This document shows positions 7,899 through 16,019 of a stretch of 17,274 bases of DNA, piece by piece. Source of the stretch: Deltaproteobacteria bacterium (GTDB lineage: Bacteria; Bdellovibrionota_C; UBA2361; OMII01). Position 1 is the stretch's first letter. Each line of letters begins with the position of its first letter. The translations under genes and the position numbers were made by a program. The notes beneath the pieces were generated by a model, which saw only the letters and a program-made list of their open reading frames with translations, did no database searches and was not told the origin of the DNA. The stretch is taken from contig JALRCK010000010.1 in NCBI GenBank assembly GCA_023262305.1, forward strand, positions 1-17,274, read 5' to 3'.

Positions 7899-10127
7899 TT
7901 GCAACAGATAGGTCACCGACACATCGGGGGAGTGATGGGACCAGGGGAGCAACCGAGTCATTCAAGCCAAAGCAGCGATCCGATTCCAAGCGGACCATCG
8001 CCTAGTGCTCACACACCTGCGGACCCCGTTGACCTCTCATCTGCTATCCTCCCCGCTCACCCCCCCGAGGGCAACCAGACAACACCAGCCGCACCTACGA
8101 CACGCTCGGGCACCACCAAGTCTCATCGAGCACCGCGCAGGCAAAAGCCCTCCGCAGAGGGCAGTCCCACAGGAGCGAGCACCGAGGATCTAGAGAGGGA
8201 GAAGAGCCTCTCCGAGAAGATCGATCAGACGAGATTCTCACGGTCGAAATGGGACGATTATAAACGCAGCACCATCGAGATGCTGAGGATCTCCCCTGCA
8301 ACGTGGATCAGCAGAATGGCACTCACCGCACTCTCCGCCACGGGACTCTCAACTTTTACCTACTGCATGTCTCAGGGGATAGTCGCACTGGGTGATGCCT
8401 CCTCTGTGATGCATGCCACGCAGCCTCTCCTTACGACGGATCCGCGGGAGATTCTTACCCCGATCGGCAGCGCGCTCACATGGTTGGTCGGAGGCGCCCT
8501 TGCGTTTCAGGCAGGGCGGTGGTTTACGAGCATCAATGACTCTGTCTCTGATACGCACACACTTGAGGTTGATCTCAAGATTGAGAGATCGCTCGGCAGA
8601 GCAACGGAGTCACTCCTTGAAGAGACTCGACAACGTGAGGATGTTGCAGAAATCCTCACCCTCGCGGAAGACCACCAGTCATCAAGCAAAGAGCTGGTAA
8701 ATGGAATTGTCGACCTCAGTCAAGAGATCGTCGAGTTCGCCATCAGCGTTGGCGTTCTGATCTGGAGCGGCGCTGGTCCCACGGTACTCCCCATTGCGCT
8801 CGGTGGATATCTGACCTATCGAAGCGCTCGAAGGTGCTCGTCTCGAGAGGTCGCAGCTGAGCAGGAAGTTAATAGGCTCTATCAACTGTATGAGGATGGC
8901 CACCGCGCTCTTACCAGCAACTCATCAATAAGCAACCTCCAACAAATGCACGCATACACGCGAGTTTTCGACCACGTTCTCGATATCAAAGCAAACGCCG
9001 AGAGGCTGCGAAACGAGGCTCGACGAGCAAATCGAAAAGATGACCTCATGACCGACACCATGCTTTGGGTGCCCGTTCTCGGGTCGGCTGGAATAGCATC
9101 TACCTATTTCTGCCAAGGTCTCTATGACGGAGCGACGCTTATCTGGATTTGGATGACCCTCTACCCTCTTCAAGACAAAATCAGTTCTATAGGCGCTCTT
9201 GTCAGCGCGCAGGCCACAGACCTAGAGCTCGCCTCGTCACGGCACGCCTTAAATGACCTAGCTTGTTCCATCGGCGATACTCGAGAGAAGATCTCACATA
9301 TGGAACCGACCGCTGTCACCTTCGATAAGGTGCGGCTGCGGCGCCGGGGCTCCACCCGAGATACTCTCAAGGAAACAAGCTTCTCGATCTCTCCTGGTAT
9401 GACGGTGGCTATTGTCGGCAATAACGGTCAAGGAAAGTCGTCCCTCCTCGGCCTCATCTCAGGGCGAATACTCCCCTCATCTGGAAACGTCTTTATCGGA
9501 CCACACAATACCAGAGAGAAAAACGTGCTGATCGGCAACCTCTCACAAGACTATACGTTAGTGCCTGGACGTTCGGTTCGGGAAAACATAGAGCTCTACC
9601 ACTCAAGCACGGGTGGACTGTCGGCGGAGACGGTCATTGATACACTTGGAATCAGCGATGTGCTCTTTGAAAACAAGCCTCAGGGACTCGACACCATCAT
9701 TCCGGGAATAAACCAAAAGGGCACGAACTTTTCGGGGGGGCAACGCCAACTCATCGCCCTCGCGCAAGCAGTCGCATCTGAGCCGGGCCTCATCGTACTC
9801 GATGAACCCCTCTCAGCACTCGGGCCCTCAATGCAGGCTCACATCAATACCGTGCTTCTTACACTTGAGAGGCGACCTACGATATTTTTCGTCACGCACA
9901 AGTATGAGCAGGCTAACAGCTGCGACTGGGTCCTCGTGATCGAGAAGGGCGAGGTAGTTGAGCAAGGGGCCCCTCTTGATCTGCTCAATAAGAGACAGGG
10001 GGTATACAAGTCACTGTACCGTCAACAACGCAAATTGGGGGCAAGACGAACGAGCATCGCGAAGCCGGTGCCCCCTGAGAGACCAAAAAAAGAGGAACTA
10101 ACCGAGGAAACCCCCAAACATGAATAA
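7899..10127 (+). CDS. ABC exporter: fused membrane and ATPase domains
   Basis: A 742-residue one-chain half-transporter that would dimerise and pump a substrate out across the inner membrane. Residues 1-115 form a cytoplasmic tail rich in Pro, Ser and Thr, unlike most exporters. Membrane helices are visible near 138-165, 185-207, 272-307 and 388-425. The ATPase domain runs from about 470 to 710: Walker A GNNGQGKS (507-514), Q-loop Q550 in NLSQDYTLVPG, signature FSGGQRQ (611-617), Walker B LIVLDE (631-636) and H-loop His667 in VTHK. The D-loop reads SALG rather than the usual SALD. There is no N-terminal C39 peptidase domain. The C-terminal 30 residues are charged and rich in Lys, Glu and Pro. 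The substrate is unknown; the neighbouring peptidase-like gene hints at a peptide. The TTG at 7899 has only AGGT before it; ATG at 7935 is an alternative start within the disordered tail. Confidence 0.9.
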   Translation: MQQIGHRHIGGVMGPGEQPSHSSQSSDPIPSGPSPSAHTPADPVDLSSAILPAHPPEGNQTTPAAPTTRSGTTKSHRAPRRQKPSAEGSPTGASTEDLEREKSLSEKIDQTRFSRSKWDDYKRSTIEMLRISPATWISRMALTALSATGLSTFTYCMSQGIVALGDASSVMHATQPLLTTDPREILTPIGSALTWLVGGALAFQAGRWFTSINDSVSDTHTLEVDLKIERSLGRATESLLEETRQREDVAEILTLAEDHQSSSKELVNGIVDLSQEIVEFAISVGVLIWSGAGPTVLPIALGGYLTYRSARRCSSREVAAEQEVNRLYQLYEDGHRALTSNSSISNLQQMHAYTRVFDHVLDIKANAERLRNEARRANRKDDLMTDTMLWVPVLGSAGIASTYFCQGLYDGATLIWIWMTLYPLQDKISSIGALVSAQATDLELASSRHALNDLACSIGDTREKISHMEPTAVTFDKVRLRRRGSTRDTLKETSFSISPGMTVAIVGNNGQGKSSLLGLISGRILPSSGNVFIGPHNTREKNVLIGNLSQDYTLVPGRSVRENIELYHSSTGGLSAETVIDTLGISDVLFENKPQGLDTIIPGINQKGTNFSGGQRQLIALAQAVASEPGLIVLDEPLSALGPSMQAHINTVLLTLERRPTIFFVTHKYEQANSCDWVLVIEKGEVVEQGAPLDLLNKRQGVYKSLYRQQRKLGARRTSIAKPVPPERPKKEELTEETPKHE

Positions 10128-10173
10128 TTCCCCTCGTCGCGTTGAGGACATCGGTGCTGGTGCAGGATGGTGA

Positions 10174-10205
10174 GGGGGATGAGAAAAAGAGGAGAAGAAT
10201 CCCCC
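10174..10205. terminator. Inverted repeat between convergent genes
   Basis: GGGGGAT (10174-10180) and ATCCCCC (10199-10205) form a seven-base perfect stem with an 18-base purine-rich loop, in the 103 bases between the stop codons of the ABC gene and the convergent propeller gene. No long T-run follows on either strand, so a role as a bidirectional terminator is only plausible from its position. Confidence 0.35.
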
Positions 10206-10230
10206 CTAACCGCTCATGCCCCCTCTACGA

Positions 10231-12801
10231 TCAAGGAATCTTAATCGTCGTTGTTGTAACCTTCGTCGTAATTTTTTTGGCGCCCGTTCCCGTTGTGACT
10301 GAGTAGGAGAACGTGTAGGTGCCAGACTTAAGACCGTTCAGCGATATATTTGATGTCTTACTCGTCTTCGTCAACTTGTAGGTACCTTTGGTGATGGTAT
10401 ACGAGTAAGTCACCTTGCCACCAAAACCCTGCATCCTGATGCGGAGGATATTAAAGATCTTCCCCTTAGCCAGATTTAATTTCGTGGTCACATAAGCGGC
10501 TGCACTTGGCTGCGTCGCCGCCGTTGGATCCAGACAGTCCGCTTGCCCATTCCCGTTTTCGTCGTTGTCAGCAATGTTACACCCGCACGATCCCGGAACA
10601 TCTTTCAGCGATCCACACGGACATCCAGTGGTGCCGCTCTTTGCTGGATCCGTTGGGCAGCTATCACTGCAATCAGGAGAGCCATCAAGGTCCGTATCGA
10701 CATCACTCACACCACATCCGCACATTCCAACGCTTGTCTTTGAGTTGTCAAATGGGCAGGCATCCTTACAATCGGCCGTGTCATCGAGGTCTGAGTCGAG
10801 CTCAGATTTTCCGCATCCACATTGACCTGCAGAGGTCTTGGTGGCATCACTCTGACACTCGTCAGCACAGTCAGGAGTGAAATCACCGTCGGTATCTGTC
10901 TCCGCGATACCGCATCCACAGACTTTAGGCTCCGTCTTATTCTGATCATTTGGACAGCTGTCCAATCCGGAGCAATCAGGAACGAGGTCTCCATCCGTAT
11001 CTAACGGACAGCTGTGTCGCGCGATGTAAACATGCTGGTCGTCTGTTTCTGCACCGCCAGGCGCAAGCTGAACAGTCCCACCCACCGCTGTTCCTTGTAG
11101 CGGACCTTCAACTACCACGTTCGTCGCTTTGGTTTGGAACGCGATCGATAGGCTTGTGGCGCTCACATGCGTGAGCTGCGCATTCTGGTTCAATCCAGTT
11201 CCCCCCGTACCGGTGGTTACTAGGAAGGTCCGCTTCAGGTAGCGGTCGTACATGAAGATGTTCCTCACGCTCGTGGTTGCCGTTTGAAGCAGATCGGTCG
11301 CAGTCGACTCAAAGAACACAAACCGACCATCGCGAGTGATGCGCGCGTTTCTACTGTCGCCGTTTCCACCCTGCATCCGAGTAGTGGTGTTACTACGATA
11401 CTTGGGGCTTACCAGCTCAATCTTCTTGTTGAGGTGGTCGTAGACATAAACCTGCCAGAACCCGCCCGTGCTGATGTATTGAATGTCATCTGGATGCGGT
11501 GCTCCAGGCGTCGAACACTTCATACCGGGATTATCTTCCCAAACAACGAGGTCTGTGGCGAAAGACTCAAAAGCGATATATCGGCCTGTGGAGTCAATCG
11601 TGGGTCGTTGGCTGTGGTTATTTGCTGGACCGAACTCGTTGGTGAGGGGAAGAAGTTTTCCGTCTGTAGAACAGAACGGTACCATCCCCTCTGTGATGCG
11701 CGTGAAGCGATCCTTCGTGTGCCTGTAAACATCCTGGAAGCCAGCGATATCAGGGGTGAAGCGCATCGGATTGGTGGCTGCAGTATCAAAGACCACAACT
11801 GATCCATCAGGGATCATCTGAACATTATGGACGTCAGCATCTAAAGTCTCGTAGGTAGGATCGTAGATCTGGTACCCCGTATTGTCGTCGACAACCTTGG
11901 TGTAACAAGAGCCCGGTACACCGGCTGTACACCTTGAACCATCTCTGACAAATACATCAGCCGTCGGATTACCATCCTGACACGATGGTGTTCGACTGTC
12001 TCTCATGTTGGTCGCTGTGGTAGAGAGGAGAAGATCCTTGCCACTATCACTCACCTGCCACAAATAGATATCTTCGGAGGCCCCGTTGCATGCTCTCATA
12101 GACAACGTGGTGTCCCCAGAGGTGACTTGGTAGGTCCCGATGTCGCACTGCGAGCAGGAGGGGATGTTGTAGCCCCACTTCCTATCATGAAAGGCGATCT
12201 GATGGTCTCCGATGGGCCGACCTGGTGTTGTGGGTACCGGCGTGGGTGTGTTTGGCACGGCACCCGGAGTTCCCGTAAAGGTTGGTGTTGGAGTAGGTGT
12301 CTGGGTCGGAGTGTTGGTTGGAGCCAAAAAGATCACATTCGTAGCATCGGTCTCGTAAGCAACGTATCGCCCCTCATCTTCATTTACGCCTCCGATCATG
12401 GGCTCCGTGCTATCGTCATTCCCCCCACCACTTCCTAAATAATTCGTGCTGACGCACACAGCCGGAAGGTTCTGATATTTGTCTGCCCAATAGACCTGAT
12501 AATGTGCCGTTGTGGAGCACGAGTTTTGCCCTAAGTCGTCCACCATTCCATCGATCGAAGCAAACGCGATGAACAGCTTGCCCGTCTTGGATTCGTAGAA
12601 GGTAAGGTCTTTAGTGTCTTGTGTGAGGGCCGAGTAGGTACGCGTGAAGGGAGCAGTCGATCCGATTGCCGTGATACGCTTACTCTCGCGAGTTGTGTAG
12701 GTCGCTGAGAACGGGTCACCCTTCGCCGGAGAGGAGAACAGCACTGCTATTCCACCTACCACAGACACAACGCCCAATCGCTTTATGAAAGGGATCGACA
12801 T
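10231..12801 (-). CDS. Secreted beta-propeller protein with TSP3 repeats
   Basis: An 856-residue exported protein. Residues 1-28 are a signal peptide (basic KR, hydrophobic core, SSPAKG near the cleavage site). Residues 30-590 carry at least five TolB/PD40-like blades of the form D-x-G-R-Y-I-A-F-E-S-x-A-T-D-L followed by VYVYD: for example 143-157, 404-418, 491-504 and 513-520. A Pro-Thr rich linker (160-195) interrupts the propeller. Residues 598-758 hold four or five thrombospondin type-3-like repeats, with D-x-D-x-D calcium loops and CGCG linkers. Residues 768-856 form a Thr/Lys-rich all-beta domain, perhaps a surface-attachment or sorting domain. It is likely a calcium-stabilised outer surface or extracellular protein for binding or adhesion; no catalytic residues are seen. 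The ATG start has GAGGAG five bases upstream. Domain calls are firm, cellular role unknown. Confidence 0.88.
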   Translation of the reverse strand: MSIPFIKRLGVVSVVGGIAVLFSSPAKGDPFSATYTTRESKRITAIGSTAPFTRTYSALTQDTKDLTFYESKTGKLFIAFASIDGMVDDLGQNSCSTTAHYQVYWADKYQNLPAVCVSTNYLGSGGGNDDSTEPMIGGVNEDEGRYVAYETDATNVIFLAPTNTPTQTPTPTPTFTGTPGAVPNTPTPVPTTPGRPIGDHQIAFHDRKWGYNIPSCSQCDIGTYQVTSGDTTLSMRACNGASEDIYLWQVSDSGKDLLLSTTATNMRDSRTPSCQDGNPTADVFVRDGSRCTAGVPGSCYTKVVDDNTGYQIYDPTYETLDADVHNVQMIPDGSVVVFDTAATNPMRFTPDIAGFQDVYRHTKDRFTRITEGMVPFCSTDGKLLPLTNEFGPANNHSQRPTIDSTGRYIAFESFATDLVVWEDNPGMKCSTPGAPHPDDIQYISTGGFWQVYVYDHLNKKIELVSPKYRSNTTTRMQGGNGDSRNARITRDGRFVFFESTATDLLQTATTSVRNIFMYDRYLKRTFLVTTGTGGTGLNQNAQLTHVSATSLSIAFQTKATNVVVEGPLQGTAVGGTVQLAPGGAETDDQHVYIARHSCPLDTDGDLVPDCSGLDSCPNDQNKTEPKVCGCGIAETDTDGDFTPDCADECQSDATKTSAGQCGCGKSELDSDLDDTADCKDACPFDNSKTSVGMCGCGVSDVDTDLDGSPDCSDSCPTDPAKSGTTGCPCGSLKDVPGSCGCNIADNDENGNGQADCLDPTAATQPSAAAYVTTKLNLAKGKIFNILRIRMQGFGGKVTYSYTITKGTYKLTKTSKTSNISLNGLKSGTYTFSYSVTTGTGAKKITTKVTTTTIKIP
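10528..11010 (-). repeat. Thrombospondin type-3-like coding repeats
   Basis: This part of the propeller gene encodes four to five units of about 33 residues. Each has an Asp-rich calcium loop such as DTDGDLVPDC or DTDLDGSPDC, a Cys pair, and a CGCG linker. The last unit, with DNDENGNGQADC, is shorter and diverged. Units differ at the DNA level, so they are old rather than freshly copied repeats. Confidence 0.85.
12217..12324 (-). repeat. Pro-Thr rich linker-coding repeat
   Basis: Codons 160-195 of the propeller gene encode a low-complexity run of TPTPTP type with interspersed Gly, Val and Ala. Such linkers are usually extended and often glycosylated in secreted proteins. Here it lies between propeller blades rather than at the domain border, so it probably forms a long exposed loop. 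Confidence 0.75.
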
Positions 12802-12993
12802 ACACGCTCCTCACAAACTGCCATCCGAAGAGTCAGGTCGGCAGGTGCGTGCGATATCTTGAGTGTCGTTTTAGGGGCGATGCAAGGTCATTATCCCTCG
12901 CCTTTTCAACCACTTACAAACCGCAACGCAGCCCCCTCCAACTCACCTACCCGCAACCTCTCTTTGGACTCTCAAGGTTGTGAGGAGCACCAG

Positions 12994-13011
12994 CCTCAAG
13001 TACTCTTGAGG
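12994..13011 (+). promoter_or_regulatory. Hairpin covering the bestrophin ribosome binding site
   Basis: CCTCAAG (12994-13000) and CTTGAGG (13005-13011) form a perfect seven-base stem with loop TACT. The only plausible Shine-Dalgarno element for the ATG at 13016, GAGG (13008-13011), is inside the 3' arm. An upstream CTCAAG (12971-12976) could compete for pairing with the same arm. This suggests translational control, but a DNA operator with the same symmetry is an equal possibility. Confidence 0.55.
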
Positions 13012-13015
13012 TACA

Positions 13016-13888
13016 ATGATTACGTACAACCCTAAGGATTGGTTCCGGCTGATCTTTCAATTTCATCGAAGCGACACCTTTAGAATAGTTCTTCCAACCA
13101 TGGTGCTCTTGGGGGCTGCCACGGGTGGTGTTGTATTCCTGCAACAGAACGGGTACGCGCACATTCGCACATCAACGGTCTTTCATCAGATCCTCGGATT
13201 TGCCCTCTCCATGCTCCTCGTTTTTCGTATCAATACCGCATACGAACGATGGTGGGAGGGACGGCGACTGTGGGGGAGCCTCGTTAATAATAGCCGCAGC
13301 CTCATATCAAAGCTCCATGCGTGCCTCGCGACCAAGACCCCACATGAATTTATTTTCTTGCGCTCGGTGATCGCTGTGTTCCCATCAATTTTACGAGATC
13401 ACCTCCGAGACATACCTTTTGAGGTTCCACCCTCGGAGCCCTTTCCCAAGAACAGGGAAGAATACCTTCGAGCTGAACACAAACCCCTGTATGCCTACTC
13501 TCAGATTGTTGCGCAGATAGAGAAGCTCCGGGACTCCAAGGTGATCTCTGATGAACAAGCACTCCTCATGAACTCCGAGATCTTCTCGCTCATCGACATC
13601 ACGGGAGCATGCGAGCGAATTAAGAATTCCCCCATTCCCTTCTCGTACAGCCTCTTCTTAAAGAAGAGCCTCTTTGTGTACATCATTACGATGCCGATTC
13701 CCTTCTCTGCTGAATTCGGATACTGGGCGATCCTTGCTGTGATGGTAATCTTTTATACCTTTGCCTCTCTTGAGCTGGTCTCTGAGGAGGTTGAGGAACC
13801 CTTTGGCATCGAGGCTAACGACCTACCAACGGACGAGCTCGCCGAAAAGATCTACTCCGACGTCATGAGCATCGGAACAGCACGTTGA
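13016..13888 (+). CDS. Bestrophin family ion channel
   Basis: A 290-residue inner-membrane protein of the bestrophin/YneE (UPF0187) family, whose bacterial members form pentameric ion channels. The hallmark FRINTAYERWWEGRRLWG lies at residues 70-87, at the end of the second membrane helix and start of the cytoplasmic helix. Membrane helices are near 24-42, 55-72, 222-240 and 244-262. The conserved segment EEPFGIEANDLPTDELAEKI near residues 261-280 matches the family motif PFGxDxNDLP. Length and motif order are normal and complete. It is divergent from the propeller gene and convergent with the LamG-like gene, so it is transcribed alone. The start is ATG with a GAGG site buried in a hairpin. 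Ion selectivity cannot be read from the sequence; bacterial homologues conduct cations. Confidence 0.93.
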   Translation: MITYNPKDWFRLIFQFHRSDTFRIVLPTMVLLGAATGGVVFLQQNGYAHIRTSTVFHQILGFALSMLLVFRINTAYERWWEGRRLWGSLVNNSRSLISKLHACLATKTPHEFIFLRSVIAVFPSILRDHLRDIPFEVPPSEPFPKNREEYLRAEHKPLYAYSQIVAQIEKLRDSKVISDEQALLMNSEIFSLIDITGACERIKNSPIPFSYSLFLKKSLFVYIITMPIPFSAEFGYWAILAVMVIFYTFASLELVSEEVEEPFGIEANDLPTDELAEKIYSDVMSIGTAR

Positions 13889-13940
13889 GCCTCCCCATGC
13901 GCCAACTTGCGTAGGGTGCGGGATCCGAAGAAGAGGTGCG

Positions 13941-14756
13941 CTAATCACCGATGGTGAGGTGCAACGGTCCGAGGTCCTCAATCGGACTAGCCCAGAGAGC
14001 GACCTGCCTCTCCTCTACCGGTTCACTTGCATAGGATGGATCCCGAGCGATGCGCTTGAGGATGGTCGAGGCATCTTTCGAAATGTCGATATCCTGGAAG
14101 ATCCCGAACGGACCAACCTCTCCACGGAATTGACTGCGCTTAAATGCGCCGATGCTCAAGTTCGCGGAGCTTGCCGGTATCACCTCACCATCCAAGTCGT
14201 AGCCCCCGAGAACCTCTGGTGAAGCCTCGGGATCTTGCGGAGCTATGTGCACACCCAGATATCGACCTGCTCGAAACGTCACAGCCATCAGATACCATCT
14301 GTCCGGAATGATATGAGTTGAGGCAAACGCGAACCATCGCCCCTTGCCCGGTCGATTCTGCCAATACACATGGGGACGAACTCCATCTGCACCACCGATA
14401 AGGGCGAGCGCATACCCCTCGGGGTTCTCCCGTTTAGGATCGTACTTTCCTAAAAAGGTTGATCGCTCCTCCGGGGCCATCTCGGAGCGAAGCTTGAACC
14501 AAACAAACAACATAAAGTCGGAAGTTGAAGGGTTCAGCAATGTGTGGTGCGCAACACTCAGAACGGTTCCACTGCGAGTAACGCTGACAGCGTCAGCAAA
14601 AACCCCATCTTTAGCTGAGGGGACCACCGCTACATTCGAGGACTCCCCGCGCTTAAAGGAGAGGAACACGGCTACAACCGCGAGCCATGCGAGCAAGAAC
14701 GCCCCCACGAACGCACCAACGAGCACGACACTGCGCCGAGCAGTTGAGCCTCCCAT
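13941..14756 (-). CDS. Membrane-anchored LamG/concanavalin-like protein
   Basis: A protein of about 271 residues with a basic N-terminus, one strong membrane helix (about residues 9-33, rich in Val, Ala and Leu) and a periplasmic or extracellular domain. The domain fits a LamG/concanavalin A-like beta-sandwich: DFMLFVWFKLRS, ALALIGG, HVYWQNRPGKGRWF, RWYLMAVTFRAGRYLGVHI and ANLSIGAF with an FRGEVGPFGIFQD end is the usual strand order. Such domains bind carbohydrates or proteins; no catalytic residues are seen. Starts are uncertain: a GTG at 14831 lies almost in the upstream terminator, ATG at 14795 has no ribosome binding site, and ATG at 14756 gives the most natural membrane anchor. The gene follows the ribosomal protein operon on the same strand but beyond a strong terminator, so it probably has its own promoter in 14757-14840. 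Confidence 0.72.
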   Translation of the reverse strand: MGGSTARRSVVLVGAFVGAFLLAWLAVVAVFLSFKRGESSNVAVVPSAKDGVFADAVSVTRSGTVLSVAHHTLLNPSTSDFMLFVWFKLRSEMAPEERSTFLGKYDPKRENPEGYALALIGGADGVRPHVYWQNRPGKGRWFAFASTHIIPDRWYLMAVTFRAGRYLGVHIAPQDPEASPEVLGGYDLDGEVIPASSANLSIGAFKRSQFRGEVGPFGIFQDIDISKDASTILKRIARDPSYASEPVEERQVALWASPIEDLGPLHLTIGD

Positions 14757-14840
14757 TATTCTCTGGTTCGTCGACAACTGAAGATCTCCCGCCATACAGT
14801 AGACAGAAAATAGCTCCCACCTACCAGCCACTAAACACTA

Positions 14841-14874
14841 AACGCCGCTCCCCCTGTTCGGAAAGAGCGGCGTT
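14841..14874 (-). terminator. Strong terminator of the bS6-bL9 operon
   Basis: AACGCCGCTC (14841-14850) pairs perfectly with GAGCGGCGTT (14865-14874), a 10-base GC-rich stem with a 14-base loop, 25 bases past the rplI stop. On the minus strand the stem is followed by TTAGTGTTTAG, a moderate T-run. Position and stem strength make it the clearest terminator in the window. Confidence 0.82.
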
Positions 14875-14899
14875 TATGATGAGAATGCCGTTAGCTTGA

Positions 14900-15481
14900 C
14901 TACTCAGCAGACTCAGAGCTCTCCGATGACTCTTCAGAGGACTCAGCAGCAGCCTCTACAGACTCTTCCGCTTTCTTCTTGGAGCCTCGCTTGCCCTTGC
15001 CCTTGACCTCTGCGCCTTCAGCAGGTGCAGCGACGATCTGAGCAGCCATAACCTTGATCTGAAGTGGCACTGTAACTTCTGAGTGCAACTTGACCTCAGC
15101 TTTGTGAGCCCCTGGTGTCTTGATAACCTCAAGGAGGCGGATCTGACGACGATCTACGGCGTAGCCCAAGTTCTTGAGAGCACCTTCTACGTCTCGCGCA
15201 GTAATAGCTCCGAAGCTCTTTCCTCCGGACCCGACCTTGAGCGTAAACTCAACGATGATCTGAGCGAGAGTGGACCCGAAAGCTTCTGCCTCTGCCTTCT
15301 TCTTGATTCGTTTTGCAACGATCGCGCTCAACTTATGCTTGAGAGCCTTCTCGTTTTGAGAAGAGGACTCAATAGCGACACCACGAGGGATGAGGAAATT
15401 GCGGGCGAATCCACGCTTTACATTTACCGTGTCACCCACATAACCGAGAGGGAGATAATCTTCTCGCAATATAACTTCCAT
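14900..15481 (-). CDS. rplI: 50S ribosomal protein bL9
   Basis: A 193-residue protein of the large ribosomal subunit. The N-terminal RNA-binding domain begins MEVILREDYLPLGYVGD and continues VNVKRGFARNFLIPRG, the bL9 signature. It is followed by the long connecting helix (about 40-78) and the C-terminal domain with GKSFGAITARDVEGAL. The last 45 residues, beyond the usual end near 150, are a Lys-rich patch followed by a Ser/Glu-rich acidic tail, probably disordered. AAGGA lies eight bases before the ATG. It is downstream of rpsF by 47 bases in the same operon and upstream of a strong terminator. rpsR is not between them as it is in many bacteria. Confidence 0.97.
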   Translation of the reverse strand: MEVILREDYLPLGYVGDTVNVKRGFARNFLIPRGVAIESSSQNEKALKHKLSAIVAKRIKKKAEAEAFGSTLAQIIVEFTLKVGSGGKSFGAITARDVEGALKNLGYAVDRRQIRLLEVIKTPGAHKAEVKLHSEVTVPLQIKVMAAQIVAAPAEGAEVKGKGKRGSKKKAEESVEAAAESSEESSESSESAE

Positions 15482-15528
15482 GACCTGGTTCCTTTGATAC
15501 TATCCAGCTAACAACAAATCTTTAAAGA

Positions 15529-15915
15529 CTACTCGTAGGAATCTACGCCGTACTCGAAATCATCACCCTCGGAGCGAGGATTCTGGAGACGCTTTGGATT
15601 CCCCTTGAACTTGCGAACTTTGGTGTGGATGAGGTGAGTCTGGAACTTCTGAACTGACTCGTTGATTCGAAGAACGGACTGCAATGCGTTGGGAGCCTCG
15701 TGGTTCGCAGACTCGTAGTTGAACACCACGTAGTAACCGAACTTCTGCTTGTTGAAGGAGAACGCCGCCTCCTTCTTGCCCCACGTATCAACCGAAGAGA
15801 CCTTCGCGTTGTTTGACGCGAGGAGAGCCTCGACCTTCTTCACTTCATCTTTGATCTGTGAGTCGCTTAAGCGCGGGTTAAAAACCACTACTGACTCATA
15901 CCGGCGTGCTTCCAT
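15529..15915 (-). CDS. rpsF: 30S ribosomal protein bS6
   Basis: A 128-residue small-subunit protein that pairs with bS18 on 16S rRNA. The family pattern is clear: RRYESVVVFNPRLSDSQI at the N-terminus, DTWGKKEAAFSFNKQKFGYYVVFNYES in the middle, and VLRINESVQKFQTHLI towards the end. About 25 residues follow, with a Lys/Arg patch and an acidic end. AGGGG lies four bases before the ATG. It is the first gene of a short operon with rplI, and its 5' region carries a stable hairpin. Confidence 0.97.
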   Translation of the reverse strand: MEARRYESVVVFNPRLSDSQIKDEVKKVEALLASNNAKVSSVDTWGKKEAAFSFNKQKFGYYVVFNYESANHEAPNALQSVLRINESVQKFQTHLIHTKVRKFKGNPKRLQNPRSEGDDFEYGVDSYE

Positions 15916-15983
15916 GGAACCCCTATATTACTGACACCTTTATCTAAGTTTTACCGAAATCTTAATCGATAATCGCTTTTTCC

Positions 15984-16019
15984 CGACCGCGCCTGCGCAA
16001 GTCGTGCGCCAAGCAGTCG
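15984..16019 (-). promoter_or_regulatory. Stem-loop in the rpsF 5' region
   Basis: On the minus strand CGACTGC pairs with GCGGTCG over seven pairs (one G-U), and inside it GCGCA pairs with TGCGC around a five-base loop. It lies about 70-105 bases before the rpsF start. It could be an autoregulatory leader (bS6 with bS18 binds such leaders in many bacteria), but I do not see the known consensus clearly. Read on the plus strand the same hairpin is followed by TGTTTTT, so it could instead stop antisense transcription. No promoter is assigned. Confidence 0.4.

Noticed and set aside
11284..11802. 172-codon plus-strand frame opposite the propeller gene
   Set aside because: It is antisense to a clearly coding, domain-rich gene and shows no recognisable domain itself.
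14344..14781. 145-codon plus-strand frame opposite the LamG-like gene
   Set aside because: The opposite strand encodes a convincing membrane helix and LamG-like strands, so this frame is a shadow.
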